A stretch of DNA of 64,000 nucleotides from Aspidiotus rigidus. Lineage: Eukaryota > Arthropoda > Insecta > Hemiptera > Diaspididae. The notes beneath the pieces are model-generated. The model searched no databases. It had not been told where the DNA came from and saw nothing but the letters and a program-made list of their open reading frames with translations. This document shows, piece after piece, positions 47,831-57,843 of the stretch; position 1 is the stretch's first letter, and each line of letters opens with the position of its first letter. Where the stretch lies: positions 11,034,001 through 11,098,000 of the forward strand of contig JAVHKY010000013.1 of assembly GCA_035079385.1 (NCBI GenBank), in the 5' to 3' direction. Position numbers and translations under genes: made by a program.

Positions 47831-48409
47831 GGTTAATTTTTCCAGCTTACAAAGTTCACTTGGGATAATTTCTTAATGTTGGAAAAAAAAAAGTTAGGGT
47901 ACAAAAGTTCAGACTTTAGAGGCGACTCGGTCTCTAGCCTCCTTCAAATCAGAAAAAAGACCTAATTTTCGCTTTAAAAATAGGTAAATATTAGCATTGA
48001 AAAAAATATGTTCTTTGTCTGTGCGTCTCAGTTCCTTGTAAAATAATGGGTAAAATTGTTTAAGATTACTGAATTGTATAGGTTTTGGGGTAAAAGGACT
48101 ACTTGAGTTTGAAGAGAAAGAACCTAATTCATGGTTTGTAGTGCTTTACGGTGTATTTAATGTGATTTTATTTTTTGGATCACCCGTTCTCCAGGAAAAT
48201 CTGAAAATTGGTTTTTTTGATAATCAGATAAAATTTAATATAAGATTAAATGGTTTGAAGTAAGTTGTAACGAAAATCGTTAGTGTCCTAGACCTACCCC
48301 TTATTCTACTCAAACTAGCTCAAGAACGTCCACACCACTCCACGCGATTTCAAACACAGACCCTACCCTAATTTTCTTTTTTGAAAAAACCATACCTCAG
48401 TTTTAGAAC
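47831..48409. other. Unannotated sequence
   Basis: No gene or repeat boundary is visible. The stretch separates the solo PLE end from a TGACGTCA-family element. Confidence 0.4.
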
Positions 48410-48790
48410 GCGACGCCAGGCGACTTCCAAACTTTTAATAGGGAACCTATTTTATCGAGGGGGGAGGGGGTCGAAAAAAGTCCGTCGTTCTGCCTGTTGG
48501 CAAAGCTCGGAGCTCAAAAATTTTCCAAGTCCCCCTCCTATCATATGTAACTTGGAGGGCCGAGCCTGTGATGTCACAGTTTGATGACGTTATAGGCCAG
48601 CCTTGTGACGTCACAATCTACATTTTTTAGATCCCACATGCCCCATAAAACACATTCCCTGCCACCATTCTCGTTCAACTCCGCCAAATAACCCGTGAGT
48701 TTTTGAAGTAAACACTTCCTGAAACTTTTAAAAGTTCTCAGATCAGAGGGACGTAACGCCACCGCTCCACGCGATCAGTCCCACCCTTAA
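48410..48790 (-). repeat. Well-preserved TGACGTCA-family element, inverted orientation
   Basis: In order: GGGAACCTATTTTATCGAGG, AAAAAAGTCCGTCG, GGCAAAGCTCGGAGCTCAAA, AAGTCCCCCTCCTATC, TTTGATGACGTTATAGG, TTGTGACGTCACAATCTACA (exact palindrome at about 48608), CCCCATAAAACACATTCCCT, and CTCCGCCAAATAACCCGTGAG. The same order appears reversed at 52620-52790 and 61070-61180, so this copy helps define the family: an AACCTGTTTTAT module, a GTCCGTCG module, 45-bp-type units and TGACGTCA modules. Confidence 0.65.
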
Positions 48791-50064
48791 CCCCAGCGCA
48801 AAGACATGAAACAAGTGAAAACCGCGAGGACACGGGTTTCCATCTCACCGAGAACCGTTCTAAGGAATACCATTGAGAGATTTCATTCAGGTAATGTTAC
48901 CATTCTGAAGAAGATCACACACTTCCTCCGGTAACCAATGCTCCCTCCGGAAAATCCCGAATCAACCCCAAGACAAGACTCGTTCTCAACTCAAACTCAA
49001 TCTACTAGCGCGCATACAATGCCCAAAGGTCCACCACATTGAGCACTGTAGATAACTATCAGGCATGCTCTCACGGCTTGTTCATCTCATTCCAATAAAT
49101 CATCATTCGAGTGTACTGAGTTCCCTAATTCGGACGGATAGCAATTCGTTCACAGTTTTCTCTTCTCTGAATTGAGATTATAGACGACACCTATTCAGCG
49201 CTGAACCACATCATAATAATTACGATTAATAATCTAAGGAAGAGAGCAGTGACTACTCACCGAATACCAAAATCAACTCGACGAGTACATAACAATTAAT
49301 AGGTAACTTCTTATAGAGCAATAATACGCACTCCAGACACATACGAATACAATGTGCGCGCTCACAATACTATATAAGTGTGCTAAATACCTTTCGATAC
49401 AGTTTTTACACACAGCTATTGTGTTCACGATAACATCCCTGCTAAGACATATAGAGTTTTTTTTTCTTAGCTTTCTTCCCCTACAGCATGGTGCGTTCCT
49501 ATAATATCCGTGACGAAGATGCTGTGTATTATATTCGCGGTCCAGCGACAGCAAACTCGAACGTTGCCAAACTGAACTACTCCTATAGCTAATACGAGTT
49601 CATTCGTAGGTAGTTAGGTACGTTGCCTTCGAAAATATATCATACTCTATACACTTTCAATTTGCTCCAGAGGAAGGAACGAGAACCGAATAACATAAGG
49701 ATTCTAATTTTTAAATGTCAGTTTCTTTTCTTCAGGGCTAAGAACCGGAACCGGGATCAAACAGAAATGCTTCTCCTCATTTCACTTCAAAAACTAGAAC
49801 CACATGAACCGCTACTCTTGATTTGCTCTGAGAACCAGAACTAAAAAGAGCTGGTTTCATTAATTACTTAAGAACCAAAACCGAAAAGAACTGTTAAAAA
49901 ATGATTGGGGCTCTCAACCCTCCTAGTTTAGCCTAGTTTGCCGCGTATGTTAGGCTAACTAGCTAACGGATTCACTCATCCCGCCCCCCCCCCCGAGGCC
50001 ACGTGGCTAACTTTCCCAGAGTATATCTAAGTCACACTCGGGAGTTCGGGACCTCACACACTGT
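48791..50064. other. Unannotated sequence
   Basis: A short degenerate repetition of AAGAACC(G/A)(G/A)AACC occurs at about 49680-49890. No supported gene. Confidence 0.35.
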
Positions 50065-50260
50065 ATAAGGCTTTTCCAGCGTTCCATATTGCATACTTAT
50101 TTGCCTGATTGTCATCAATACGGTGGGCTTCGTAAGATTGATCTTATGACAAATTAACACCGGAATGAAAATGAGTATGCGATCTAGCAATACCCATAAG
50201 ATTAATGCTAGAAAGCCCACCGTGTTGATAAGAATCAGACAGATGCTGGAAAAACCTTAT
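50065..50260. mobile_element. Foldback/MITE-like inverted repeat (~200 bp)
   Basis: ATAAGGCTTTTCCAGC at the left is matched by GCTGGAAAAACCTTAT at the right. Inside, CTGATTGTCATCAATACGGTGGGCTT pairs with AAGCCCACCGTGTTGATAAGAATCAG, described here by the shared words TCATCAATACGGTGGGC and GCCCACCGTGTTGATA. The arms of about 70-80 bp are imperfect. No coding content. Confidence 0.6.
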
Positions 50261-50559
50261 GTCAGGCTAAATAGTTAACCCCACCTAGATATACATGTAA
50301 GAAAGCACATCGTTCTCATTGACCATTTTGTATGGGTAGCGTTACACTAGAACTCGCAGATGGAAGTACGAGTCGCAAGTACCTAAGCAGTCAAACATCA
50401 TGGCGCAGCACTAGTGCTCCTCCAGTCAGCGAGATAGTTGCTGTGTAAATAAGTGATTTTGTATCACCTTTGAGTTACTAGGAACCGGCGTAAGAACAAG
50501 TTTGCATAACGAACTTCTGAGTATTCTATACTATATAATAATGCTTCATCTGGATTTCT

Positions 50560-50676
50560 TGACAGAAAACCTGTTTTATGAGAGGTCTCTACTGAAAATT
50601 TCGGCATCACACTGTGGACTTGGAGAAAAAAACTAGCGGGTTCTTTAACGGAGTTAACTGAGAGGCGGTAGGGAAC
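50560..50676 (+). repeat. TGACGTCA-family fragment interrupted by PLE insertion
   Basis: Carries AAAACCTGTTTTATGAGAGG, TAGCGGGTTCTTTAACGGAG and GGGAACCTGTTTTATGAC. The last word (CTGTTTTATGAC, 50677-50688) reappears at 52450-52461 on the other side of the PLE, showing the retroelement landed inside this repeat. Confidence 0.6.
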
Positions 50677-50781
50677 CTGTTTTATGACAAAGAAAGTTTT
50701 GTTTTGTTTTTTCGTGACAAACAGATATCAATTTAAATGAGACAGTTTGCTTTTGTTGCCACCTTTATTCAAAAACAACTC

Positions 50782-50820
50782 GACGTTTCGACGCACCTCG
50801 TCGTCATCATCAGGAAACGT
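50782..50820 (-). ncRNA. Hammerhead-ribozyme-like core in left inverted arm (family 1)
   Basis: Reverse-complement twin of the motif at 52361-52399, lying in the inverted copy. The two motifs therefore face each other across the element and would lie in opposite strands of one long RNA hairpin. Confidence 0.45.
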
Positions 50821-51126
50821 ACTGAAATAAAGTAAAATTACAAAGAGAGAGGTGACCAGATATGAACAGAAAAAAGGAAAAAGCACGTGCCAACAAGATC
50901 AGAACCGGAGATAAAATTAATAATTACAATTCACGAATGAGTGACGCATAAGTGTTGGCGAGATTAGAAGTATCGGTCTTGAAATTCACATTGTTACATC
51001 TTAAAATATGTAGTACTTCCAACATCTTCCTCTTCTTATCATTTTTCTCACGACCAACTATTTTAATTAAGTCAAAATTAAAACTGTGCCCTGTATCACA
51101 AGAGTGAGAGGCCAAAGCAGTGCGAT

Positions 51127-52257
51127 TTGGCTGGTGTGTGGACAGCGATGGGGAAGGACGTTTTTTTCAAAGTGCTTAAATTCTGCCTCTCTGGAAGCTA
51201 TTTCAGCTATAATGGCATCATATACTCACAAATAGAGGGTCTAGCTATGGGCAGCCCCCTCTCCCCAATTGTAGCGGAACTGGTACTCGACAAACTGTTC
51301 GCCTCATTGGATGGTACTTTTGGTTCCAGTATCAGCTTCAAGACCAAGTATGTGGACGACAGTCTGTTTTTCGTGAATGAAAGCATTTGTGACGATCTTC
51401 TAGAATGTTTGAACAACTTTGACAGCAGAATTAAATTTACCGTCGAAAAAGAAGAAAACCGATCAATAAATTTTTTAGATCTCACAATCGTTAGATGTGA
51501 AAACAACCCCACCCCCATTTTTAATTTATATAAAAAACCTACCCACACGGGTAGACTTATTAACTATTTTTCAAATCAACCCTTACATGTAAAATCCAAC
51601 ACTGCCAAAAATCTGATGAACCGTTACCTTTCGAACTCTAATCCTAAATTTCATGACCAAATTATGACCGAATTTTGTGACACGCTACGTGAAAACGGCT
51701 ATCCCTCTAAGTTTATTAAGAATATTGTGTATTGTGACCCTACTAGTATTAATAATTCATGTTTAACTAATAAGAAATATTTCTCGATCCCGTTTATAGG
51801 TCCAAGCAGCGCGATTATTCGTAAGATCCTGCAGAAATTGGATAACCAAAATTGTATTTCTTTCGGCAGTTACAACACCTTAAGAGAAAAATTCTTTTCG
51901 AAAACTAAAGACCCAAACCCCACCTTGAAAAATTCTGGTGTTGTATACAAGGTTCCCTGTTCGGTGTGCCCGGATACATTCTATGTGGGGGAGACCTCTC
52001 AACTGTTAAAGAAGAGGGTCGACCAACACAAGAATGATGTTAAGAATCGAAGCAATCGCACTGCTTTGGCCTCTCACTCTTGTGATACAGGGCACAGTTT
52101 TAATTTTGACTTAATTAAAATAGTTGGTCGTGAGAAAAATGATAAGAAGAGGAAGATGTTGGAAGTACTACATATTTTAAGATGTAACAATGTGAATTTC
52201 AAGACCGATACTTCTAATCTCGCCAACACTTATGCGTCACTCATTCGTGAATTGTAA
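51127..52257 (+). CDS. Penelope-type reverse transcriptase with GIY-YIG endonuclease, 5'-truncated
   Basis: A 376-codon frame stays open from the arm junction to TAA at 52257. Residues 38-47 (GLAMGSPLSP) and 75-78 (YVDD) are the palm motifs of the PLE reverse transcriptase; NFLDLTI at 115-121 and YKKPTHT at 135-141 are further PLE landmarks. From residue 271 the GIY-YIG endonuclease follows: GVVYKVPCSVC, FYVGET (285-290), R297 and a downstream glutamate near 346, with the CCHH-type cysteine/histidine set (C279, C281, H300, C319, H323) usual for these enzymes. The N-terminal fingers and the first catalytic aspartate motif are missing because of 5' truncation, so the copy cannot be autonomous. 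No native start codon is present; the first codons derive from the junction. The intact frame implies recent insertion. Confidence 0.9.
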   Translation: MAGVWTAMGKDVFFKVLKFCLSGSYFSYNGIIYSQIEGLAMGSPLSPIVAELVLDKLFASLDGTFGSSISFKTKYVDDSLFFVNESICDDLLECLNNFDSRIKFTVEKEENRSINFLDLTIVRCENNPTPIFNLYKKPTHTGRLINYFSNQPLHVKSNTAKNLMNRYLSNSNPKFHDQIMTEFCDTLRENGYPSKFIKNIVYCDPTSINNSCLTNKKYFSIPFIGPSSAIIRKILQKLDNQNCISFGSYNTLREKFFSKTKDPNPTLKNSGVVYKVPCSVCPDTFYVGETSQLLKKRVDQHKNDVKNRSNRTALASHSCDTGHSFNFDLIKIVGREKNDKKRKMLEVLHILRCNNVNFKTDTSNLANTYASLIREL

Positions 52258-52360
52258 TTATTAATTTTATCTCCGGTCCTGATCTTGTTGGCACGTGCTT
52301 TTTCCTTTTTTCTGTTCATATCTGGTCACCTCTCTCTTTGTAATTTTACTTTATTTCAGT

Positions 52361-52399
52361 ACGTTTCCTGATGATGACGACGAGGTGCGTCGAAACGTC
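52361..52399 (+). ncRNA. Hammerhead-ribozyme-like core, 3' end of PLE family 1
   Basis: CTGATGA (52368-52374), an extra T, GACG...CGTC four-pair stem with eight-base loop, GAAA (52392-52395). The same layout with a different stem occurs in family 2 (GGG/CCC), so the pairing is conserved while the sequence is not, which argues for a selected RNA structure. ACGTTTC before and GAAACGT after the core are also complementary. It lies about 105 nt past the stop codon. Confidence 0.5.
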
Positions 52400-52599
52400 G
52401 AGTTGTTTTTGAATAAAGGTGGCAACAAAAGCAAACTGTCTCATTTAAACTGTTTTATGACTTATGATACGAGTCGGACTTGGAATACCTTAAAAGGACG
52501 TCCTGAGTCTTATGGTGTTTGAAGCGTTGCATATCTGGCTCATTGAAGGGGTTAAGTCAATTGATGTATGATGCATTGTGTATCTAGTTACTCGAAGTT

Positions 52600-52790
52600 G
52601 CTATGTTTCAGGCTATGTACACCGATAAGCTATATATGATAGGAGGGGGATTTGGAAAAACTCACGGGTTCTTTAAAGGAGTTAAACGAGTGGTGACAGG
52701 GAATGTATTTTATGGGGCACGTGGGAACTAAAAAATGTAGTTTGTGACGTCACAAGGTTGACCTCCGACCTCATTCAATCGTATTTGGAT
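52600..52790 (+). repeat. TGACGTCA-family fragment
   Basis: Continuation of the repeat split by the PLE: GCTATATATGATAGGAGGGG, ACTCACGGGTTCTTTAAAGG, GTTAAACGAGTGGTGACAGG, ATTTTATGGGGCACGTGGG and GTGACGTCACAAGGTTGACC. It mirrors 48410-48790 in the opposite orientation. Confidence 0.6.
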
Positions 52791-54395
52791 ATTGGGGTGC
52801 AGCAGCTTTGTGGCTGTTTTAACGGCTTCGTCATCTTTTTCTTCACCGCCGATTCCGCTTTGACTGGGAACCCAGATAGAGGTTACGGAATAGGAGATGG
52901 ATCAAAAAGTTATGATGAGTGTAAAAGTTGAAAATTGTTCTTAAGGTCAATAGAGAATCAGAAACAATACGGGAGGTGTGCGTAGATGGAGGAAAGAGAG
53001 TGAGGATTGGTTACAGATATCAAATGATGGAATAGATTTAGCTATTGAAATAAAGACGAAGTTCTGGCGACGGTGAGTGAAAAGCTGGTGTTTTTCAAAG
53101 TCTCTTCATGAGGTCAAGCTCATTTAGAACGTTATTAATGACGTCATGGTCTAGTTCCAAAGTAAAAAAGTCAGAAAATCCAATGAGATTAAAGATTGTT
53201 TTGGACCAACTAGGTTGCATGTAAACCATAATCAGAGACAAGATTAGCCAATGGAAACGAAGACAACTACATTGGAACGCAGGTGGGGCATATCTTGTAG
53301 AATATTTGAAGATTGAAGTGTGCAATACAGAGAAAAAGGAAATAATGAAACAACAGGAAATGCACAAATTTCTCCTCCTTTTCAGTGGAGTTTAACCACA
53401 ATATCGTTTTGAACAAGGAAAGGTCCTGTTAATTTTTGGTGCATTTGCCCATCTTATATCATGCTTCCTTTTTACATCCTTTGATCCCAACTCCAACACC
53501 TTTTTCATTCCAATACATTCATCTTTGGGTCAGCGAGTACATATCCCAAGTAGAGTTTTGCTTCTAAGCAATTATACTGCTGCAGTTTCTTTCGGATCAC
53601 AATCATCTAGGTCAAGTTCTAAACTACCTGGTAGATCCTTCTATTGCAAAAGACTGTACCTATTGATTTTGAAATAAATCGTCGAACTCGTTTCTTATAT
53701 TTCATACAGTGTGAAAATAAAGCGACGAAATAATCAGGTAGTAAACCCGTCGAGGTCATAAACGTTCTTCTACAGAGTTGAGCGGCTTCTTATTGTTTTA
53801 CAGTCTTCAGTCTTGATTCACCATAGAGAGGAAGTCGCGAGTAAGGGGTCGCGCAAAATATAGTCTTCGACTCAGAGAGTTTTCCTTTCGAGCGAAACCG
53901 AATGTAATAATTTATTGAGAGCGAGAAAACGCTTGCTGATGTATTCGGTAAGCTCGTATATGTCGGCTGTAGGAAAATGAATTACGATGTTATTTTTTTT
54001 ACACTCGAGACACGCACACTCATGAAGGAGTGGAAGGTAATAGTCAAGGAAAACGTGCGAAAGAACGCAAAATACAAAAACGCAACATGTTGAAACTGAA
54101 ATACATAATAATAAAAAAAGAAAAAAATACACGGTATACATACAAATAAATGCGCCAGTATATGGGAGTGAAAACAAGTATACAAGTAGATTAACGGTTT
54201 GAAAGAGCATGAAGAATCTTGGGCGAACCATATGCACCGCAACAAAATTGTTCTACACACATAGGAGTGTAAATATAGCGAACAACGTCGATAAGAAATT
54301 AATACTTGAGAGAGAAAAAAACGCGCGAACAAAAGATTTTTAAGATGGCATCTCTCCAAACAAGAAATTGTCAACGTATGGAGCTACACATTGTC
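52791..54395. other. Unannotated sequence
   Basis: One exact TGACGTCATGG at about 53139. The minus-strand frames at 53095-53367 and 53872-54374 have no recognisable domain and biased composition. Nothing is called. Confidence 0.35.
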
Positions 54396-54399
54396 GCTC

Positions 54400-54716
54400 T
54401 GAAACAAATGAAATTATTGCCTCAAGTGCAACGACCTCCCGGGACAAGGTTTGTTACTGCTGGCAGTATGGAGTACTTATCCGGGTCAAAGTTTTACAAG
54501 TTTTTCATTAAGTTGATATTTGCTCCATTGAGTCGTATGACTTCCGTTATTATGGCTCACAGGCTCAGGATGGTATTTCTCATATATTTCAGATCATCTT
54601 CTTTCCGCCAGTCAAGTGTCTCTAAACAGCCCAGCGCAAATCTCGGGCACTTTCTAAGCTCATGCCTCACGGGTTCATCCCTGCCCTTTACTGGAGGTAA
54701 CTTGTTTGAATTTTCT
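54400..54716 (-). pseudogene. Decayed coding relic, unrecognised family
   Basis: One minus-strand frame, read through three stops (at about 54562, 54515 and 54425), gives a protein-like sequence with balanced codon use: KGRDEPVRHELRKCPRFALG, CLETLDWRKEDDLKYMRNTI, AIITEVIRLNGANINLMKNL and NFDPDKYSILPAVTNLVPGG. The charge pattern and amphipathic segments are those of a soluble protein. The opposite strand has a 137-codon open frame (54306-54719), but it looks like the antisense shadow. The family was not identified. It could derive from a host gene retrocopy or a transposon protein. No poly(A) tail is seen at its 3' side. Confidence 0.5.
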
Positions 54717-55019
54717 TAGGCAACCACGTCGACTAAGTGCTTGGGCTGAGTAGAAGTCTATCCCCGAAGTTTAGAGACTCACCTCTAGGATACCGGCACG
54801 GCACGGATCCAAACAGCTGTTCAGAATCAAAATATTCGGGTAAGTGCCCCGTGTTTTCCTGTTTTAAAAATATGCCAGTTTAGCCCGGGTATAATTTCCA
54901 GCACTAATGGAGGCTGTCCAGTGATGGCACAAGCACTAAGATATGTTGTTTCTTTATACAGTCGACATAAACATACTTAGGACCATTCTTTTGAGTAGGT
55001 CATCAACTTCATCTTTGTT

Positions 55020-55385
55020 CTTTAGTTAGGACATGGACGAACTTGTATGGTTCCTTGCAGCATTACCTTCCACCCCTGCCTTCAACAATATTTCTCCGCG
55101 AGATGTGCATGAATTGCCATTCCTTGCAACCTGCTGTCCATCTTCTCTACTCCATTATTTCTATGGATTTCAAAACTTCAATTCTTGAGACAGTAGTTCA
55201 TGAGCTCAATGAACTTGACCTGTGGTTGCCTTCATGATCTGGATTGACCTTGAACCACATATGAACTACTCTGGTGACATTGTAGGCTGGGCAGTTACTA
55301 GCCTATGCTATCCTAAGGAAGCTAGAATGGAAATTAGGGAAGAGGGATACACCCTGCTCCCCCTACCTCAGGCTAATTTGTGAAC
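55020..55385 (+). pseudogene. Possible degenerate coding stretch
   Basis: Plus-strand frames in succession give protein-like pieces (LPSTPAFNNISPRDVHELPF, ILETVVHELNELDLWLPS, IVGWAVTSLCYPKEARMEIR) broken by stops and frame changes. Local base composition is more even than the surroundings. No family is recognised and the strand is uncertain. It directly abuts the left arm of PLE family 2. Confidence 0.25.
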
Positions 55386-55447
55386 TTGAAAAAGGGTATT
55401 TCTATTGTACAAATCTACTTTATTAGTTGCTTATACAAGAGTACTTT

Positions 55448-55470
55448 CGGGTGTTATCCCATCATCAGTT
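55448..55470 (-). ncRNA. Hammerhead-ribozyme-like core, 3' end of PLE family 2
   Basis: On the minus strand CTGATGA (55468-55462), an extra T, a GGG/CCC stem, then GAAA (55448-55445). The inverted twin is at 57710-57733 on the plus strand. The loop differs by bases from the solo copy at 47694 while the stem is kept. Confidence 0.45.
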
Positions 55471-55696
55471 GTGTCGCAACTGGAGAACAAGGCCTTAACC
55501 ATGAGTTTTTATAGTATAACACTGTGATCTTATTGGCTATAACAATGCTGTGTTGTGATTGGTTCACTTCTTAGAAACTTATTCTTACAATAATATGACA
55601 TTGTGTTCTTATTGGCTTAAACATACTCCTTTGTGATTGGTTCAATATATTGTTCTAAATGCTGCGTTTCTATTGGCTACCTGGATTCCTACCGTC

Positions 55697-57575
55697 TCAT
55701 TGGTTGGTTCCGTTCTTCTTCTCTCGTCCAATCACCAGGCCGAATAATTTTTCGCTGTCAAATGTGATTACATTGTTCAAGAGGCAGGCTTTCTTCATCT
55801 TGGCTTTTGCAATCTCCATTTGTTCCCAGAGTTTTCTTCTCTTTGTGCGATTCTCTACGTGTATGACTTCAAATATTCCCTCTCCATCGTGGTTTTCCTC
55901 GTTACAGTGTTGCCATCTTCTTTCTCCCTCGACGTTTTGTGCTCCTTTCTCCTGATTTCAAACTTTCTCCCAGTCTCACCGATATGGATCCCCTCGCACT
56001 GTTCACAACTGAGCTTGTACACTCCGCTCAAGCTTTCCTTGTCCTTTTGTTCCGTCTGGTCATTGCTGATTCTCTTCACCATGGGTTGGTTATTCTTGAT
56101 ACTCACTTTCACATCGTAGCATTAAACGCCTTTATCACCTTGTTTGTGTACTTTCCTATATATGGTATCGATCCGGAGTGCTTTCTCACTATGCTATCAT
56201 AGGTTCCTTTCTTTCTTTCTTTCCATTTTCCCAAAGACTCCCTCCACCACACATCTGCGGTAGCCATTGGCTTTTGCGATCTGCTTTACTATCTCGATCT
56301 CTTTCCTCTTCTCTTCATTGTTCTTGAGAATAGAAATTGCCCGATAGCAGTAGTTCTGGATTGCCGCTAAGTTGTGCCTGGAGTGGTGGTAGGAGTCATT
56401 TGGGATGATGGTGTCAGTATGCGTCGGCTTCCTGTAGATTTTGTATTCTACCCTATTGTTCTCCATTGTGATTGTAAGGTCCAAATAGTTGATGGTCTCA
56501 TTGCCTTTTTCCACTGTGAATTTTATGCTCGCGTTCATCGCGTTCATTTCTGAAAGGAATAGGTCCACCTGTCTATCAGTGCCTGACCGTACCATTAGGA
56601 TATCATCTACATATCTGGCCCAGTGTTTGATCGAGTTTCTAAACTTGCTGCCCTTCAATATTTTGTTTTCCATATCATTCATGAATATCTCCGCCGGTAT
56701 TGGTGACAGCGGTGATCCCATCGCAAGCCCCTTTCCTGACTGTAGAACCTGTTATTGAAGCGGCAGTAATTTTGGCTCAAGATCTCCTCCACTATGTTGG
56801 CGTACTTCGACCCATCGGGGTTCCCATGGTATCTGTTGTTTTTGAGCAGAGTGAGAAGTTCCTCCTTCGGTATGGTACCAAACATATTAGTCACATCAAA
56901 GGATATCAACTTGTCGTTACTCCTGATTTCCAACTTGTCCAGTTGCTCAATCAGCTCTCCGTTGTTTCTGATACTTCGTCTGGGTGCAAACTGGTAGTTT
57001 TCTTTCAGGAATGTGGCTTCAATCTTTGCTATCTTGTAGCATGGTGATTGAATGCTGTTGACCAGGGGTCTCATCGGACGGTTCGCTTTGTGGAGTTTTA
57101 CAAGCCCCTTGAGTTTTGGTGCAACCGGGTTCATCTCAAGCGTCCTTCCATTGCCGGGTACATTGTTCCGTTTCAACACGGCTTTCAGGTCATCTTGGTA
57201 TTTCCGTGTTGGGTCCCTTGCCAGCTCTTGGTATCCATTAACTGCGATGTACGACTCCACTTTTTGGGTGTAGTCCTCCTTCTCCATTACCACTACCGTG
57301 CTGCCCTTGTCCGCCTTTGTTAAAATCAGGTTGTTCTGTCGGATCTTCTTTTGTAGATTTGTGACCTTCCTCTGCATTACTTGCGTTCTGTCATAGGTTG
57401 GGCACATATCCTCTTTGATGTCCAACAGCGCTTTCCCAATTTTAATCCGGGCTTCTGGTCTCACGTCGAGTTCCATGGTTTGGATTACTTGTTTGCAGCT
57501 AATGGCCATGCTTTCAAGCCTACACTGGTTCAGCCTCTCTGGCTGTACGTACTTGATGCCTTTGTCCAGCAGTCT
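55697..57575 (-). pseudogene. Frameshifted Penelope-type reverse transcriptase / GIY-YIG endonuclease
   Basis: Three consecutive frames cover most of a PLE polyprotein. The first (57575 to about 56715) holds the N-terminal region, LILTKADKGSTVVVMEKEDY, and the first catalytic motif SFDVTNMFGTIP. A one-base loss in an A/G run near 56716 shifts the frame before GLAMGSPLSP. The second (about 56721-56197) holds MGSPLSPIPAEIF and YVDD with NYLDLTI and YRKPTHT. The third (56112-55855) starts the endonuclease (GVYKLSCEQC, HIGETG). A further shift near 55858 leads to HVENRTKRRKLWEQMEIAKA and the stop at 55699-55697. At least two or three frameshifts make it inactive. More of the N terminus survives than in family 1, but the very 5' end is lost at the inverted arm. 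Confidence 0.85.
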
Positions 57576-57697
57576 AATGTCATATTATTGTAAGAATAAG
57601 TTTCTAAGAAGTGAACCAATCACAATACAGCATTGTTATAGCCAATAAGATCACAGTGTTATACTATAAAAACTCATGGTTAAGGCCTTGTTCTCCA

Positions 57698-57735
57698 GTT
57701 GCGACACAACTGATGATGGGATAACACCCGAAAGT
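57698..57735 (+). ncRNA. Hammerhead-ribozyme-like core in inverted arm (family 2)
   Basis: CTGATGA at 57710-57716, extra T, GGG/CCC stem, GAAA at 57730-57733, preceded by the AGTTG/CAACT hairpin. It is the inverted twin of 55445-55468. Confidence 0.45.
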
Positions 57736-57843
57736 ACTCTTGTATAAGTAACTAATCAAGTAGATTTGTACAATAGAAATACCCTTTTTCAATATTAGTG
57801 CTCTACTTACACCTCACTCACTCATTATGAGTTCCGATAATTT

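Larger units (their letters stand above)
50689..52449 (+). mobile_element. Penelope-like element, family 1, with 396-bp inverted duplication of its 3' end
   Basis: A 5'-truncated PLE preceded by an inverted copy of its own 3' end: 50732-51127 is the reverse complement of 52054-52449, with only a base or two different in 396. The direct repeat CTGTTTTATGAC flanks the whole (50677-50688 and 52450-52461) as a 12-bp target duplication; a 43-bp filler (50689-50731) lies between the left copy and the arm. The coding part begins exactly at the inner end of the left arm. Such head-to-tail or inverted partial duplications are characteristic of PLE integration. The near-identity of the arms suggests a recent insertion. 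Confidence 0.85.
55386..57843 (-). mobile_element. Penelope-like element, family 2, with 217-bp inverted arms
   Basis: The element reads on the minus strand. Its 3' end (55386-55602) is repeated in inverted orientation in front of the truncated coding region at 57576-57792, with near-identical arms of 217 bp. The outer right copy continues about 50 bp further (to 57843) into sequence also present at the end of the solo copy at 47318-47830. The coding remnant fills 55697-57575. The architecture matches the family 1 element 3 kb away, although the two share no obvious nucleotide similarity. Confidence 0.8.

Noticed and set aside
50924..51115. Minus-strand frame ending in the PLE C terminus
   Set aside because: It is the inverted duplicate of the last 63 codons of 51127-52257, part of the left arm and not a separate gene.
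56489..57648. Several plus-strand open frames across 56.5-57.6 kb
   Set aside because: They are antisense shadows of the family 2 PLE reverse transcriptase encoded on the minus strand.
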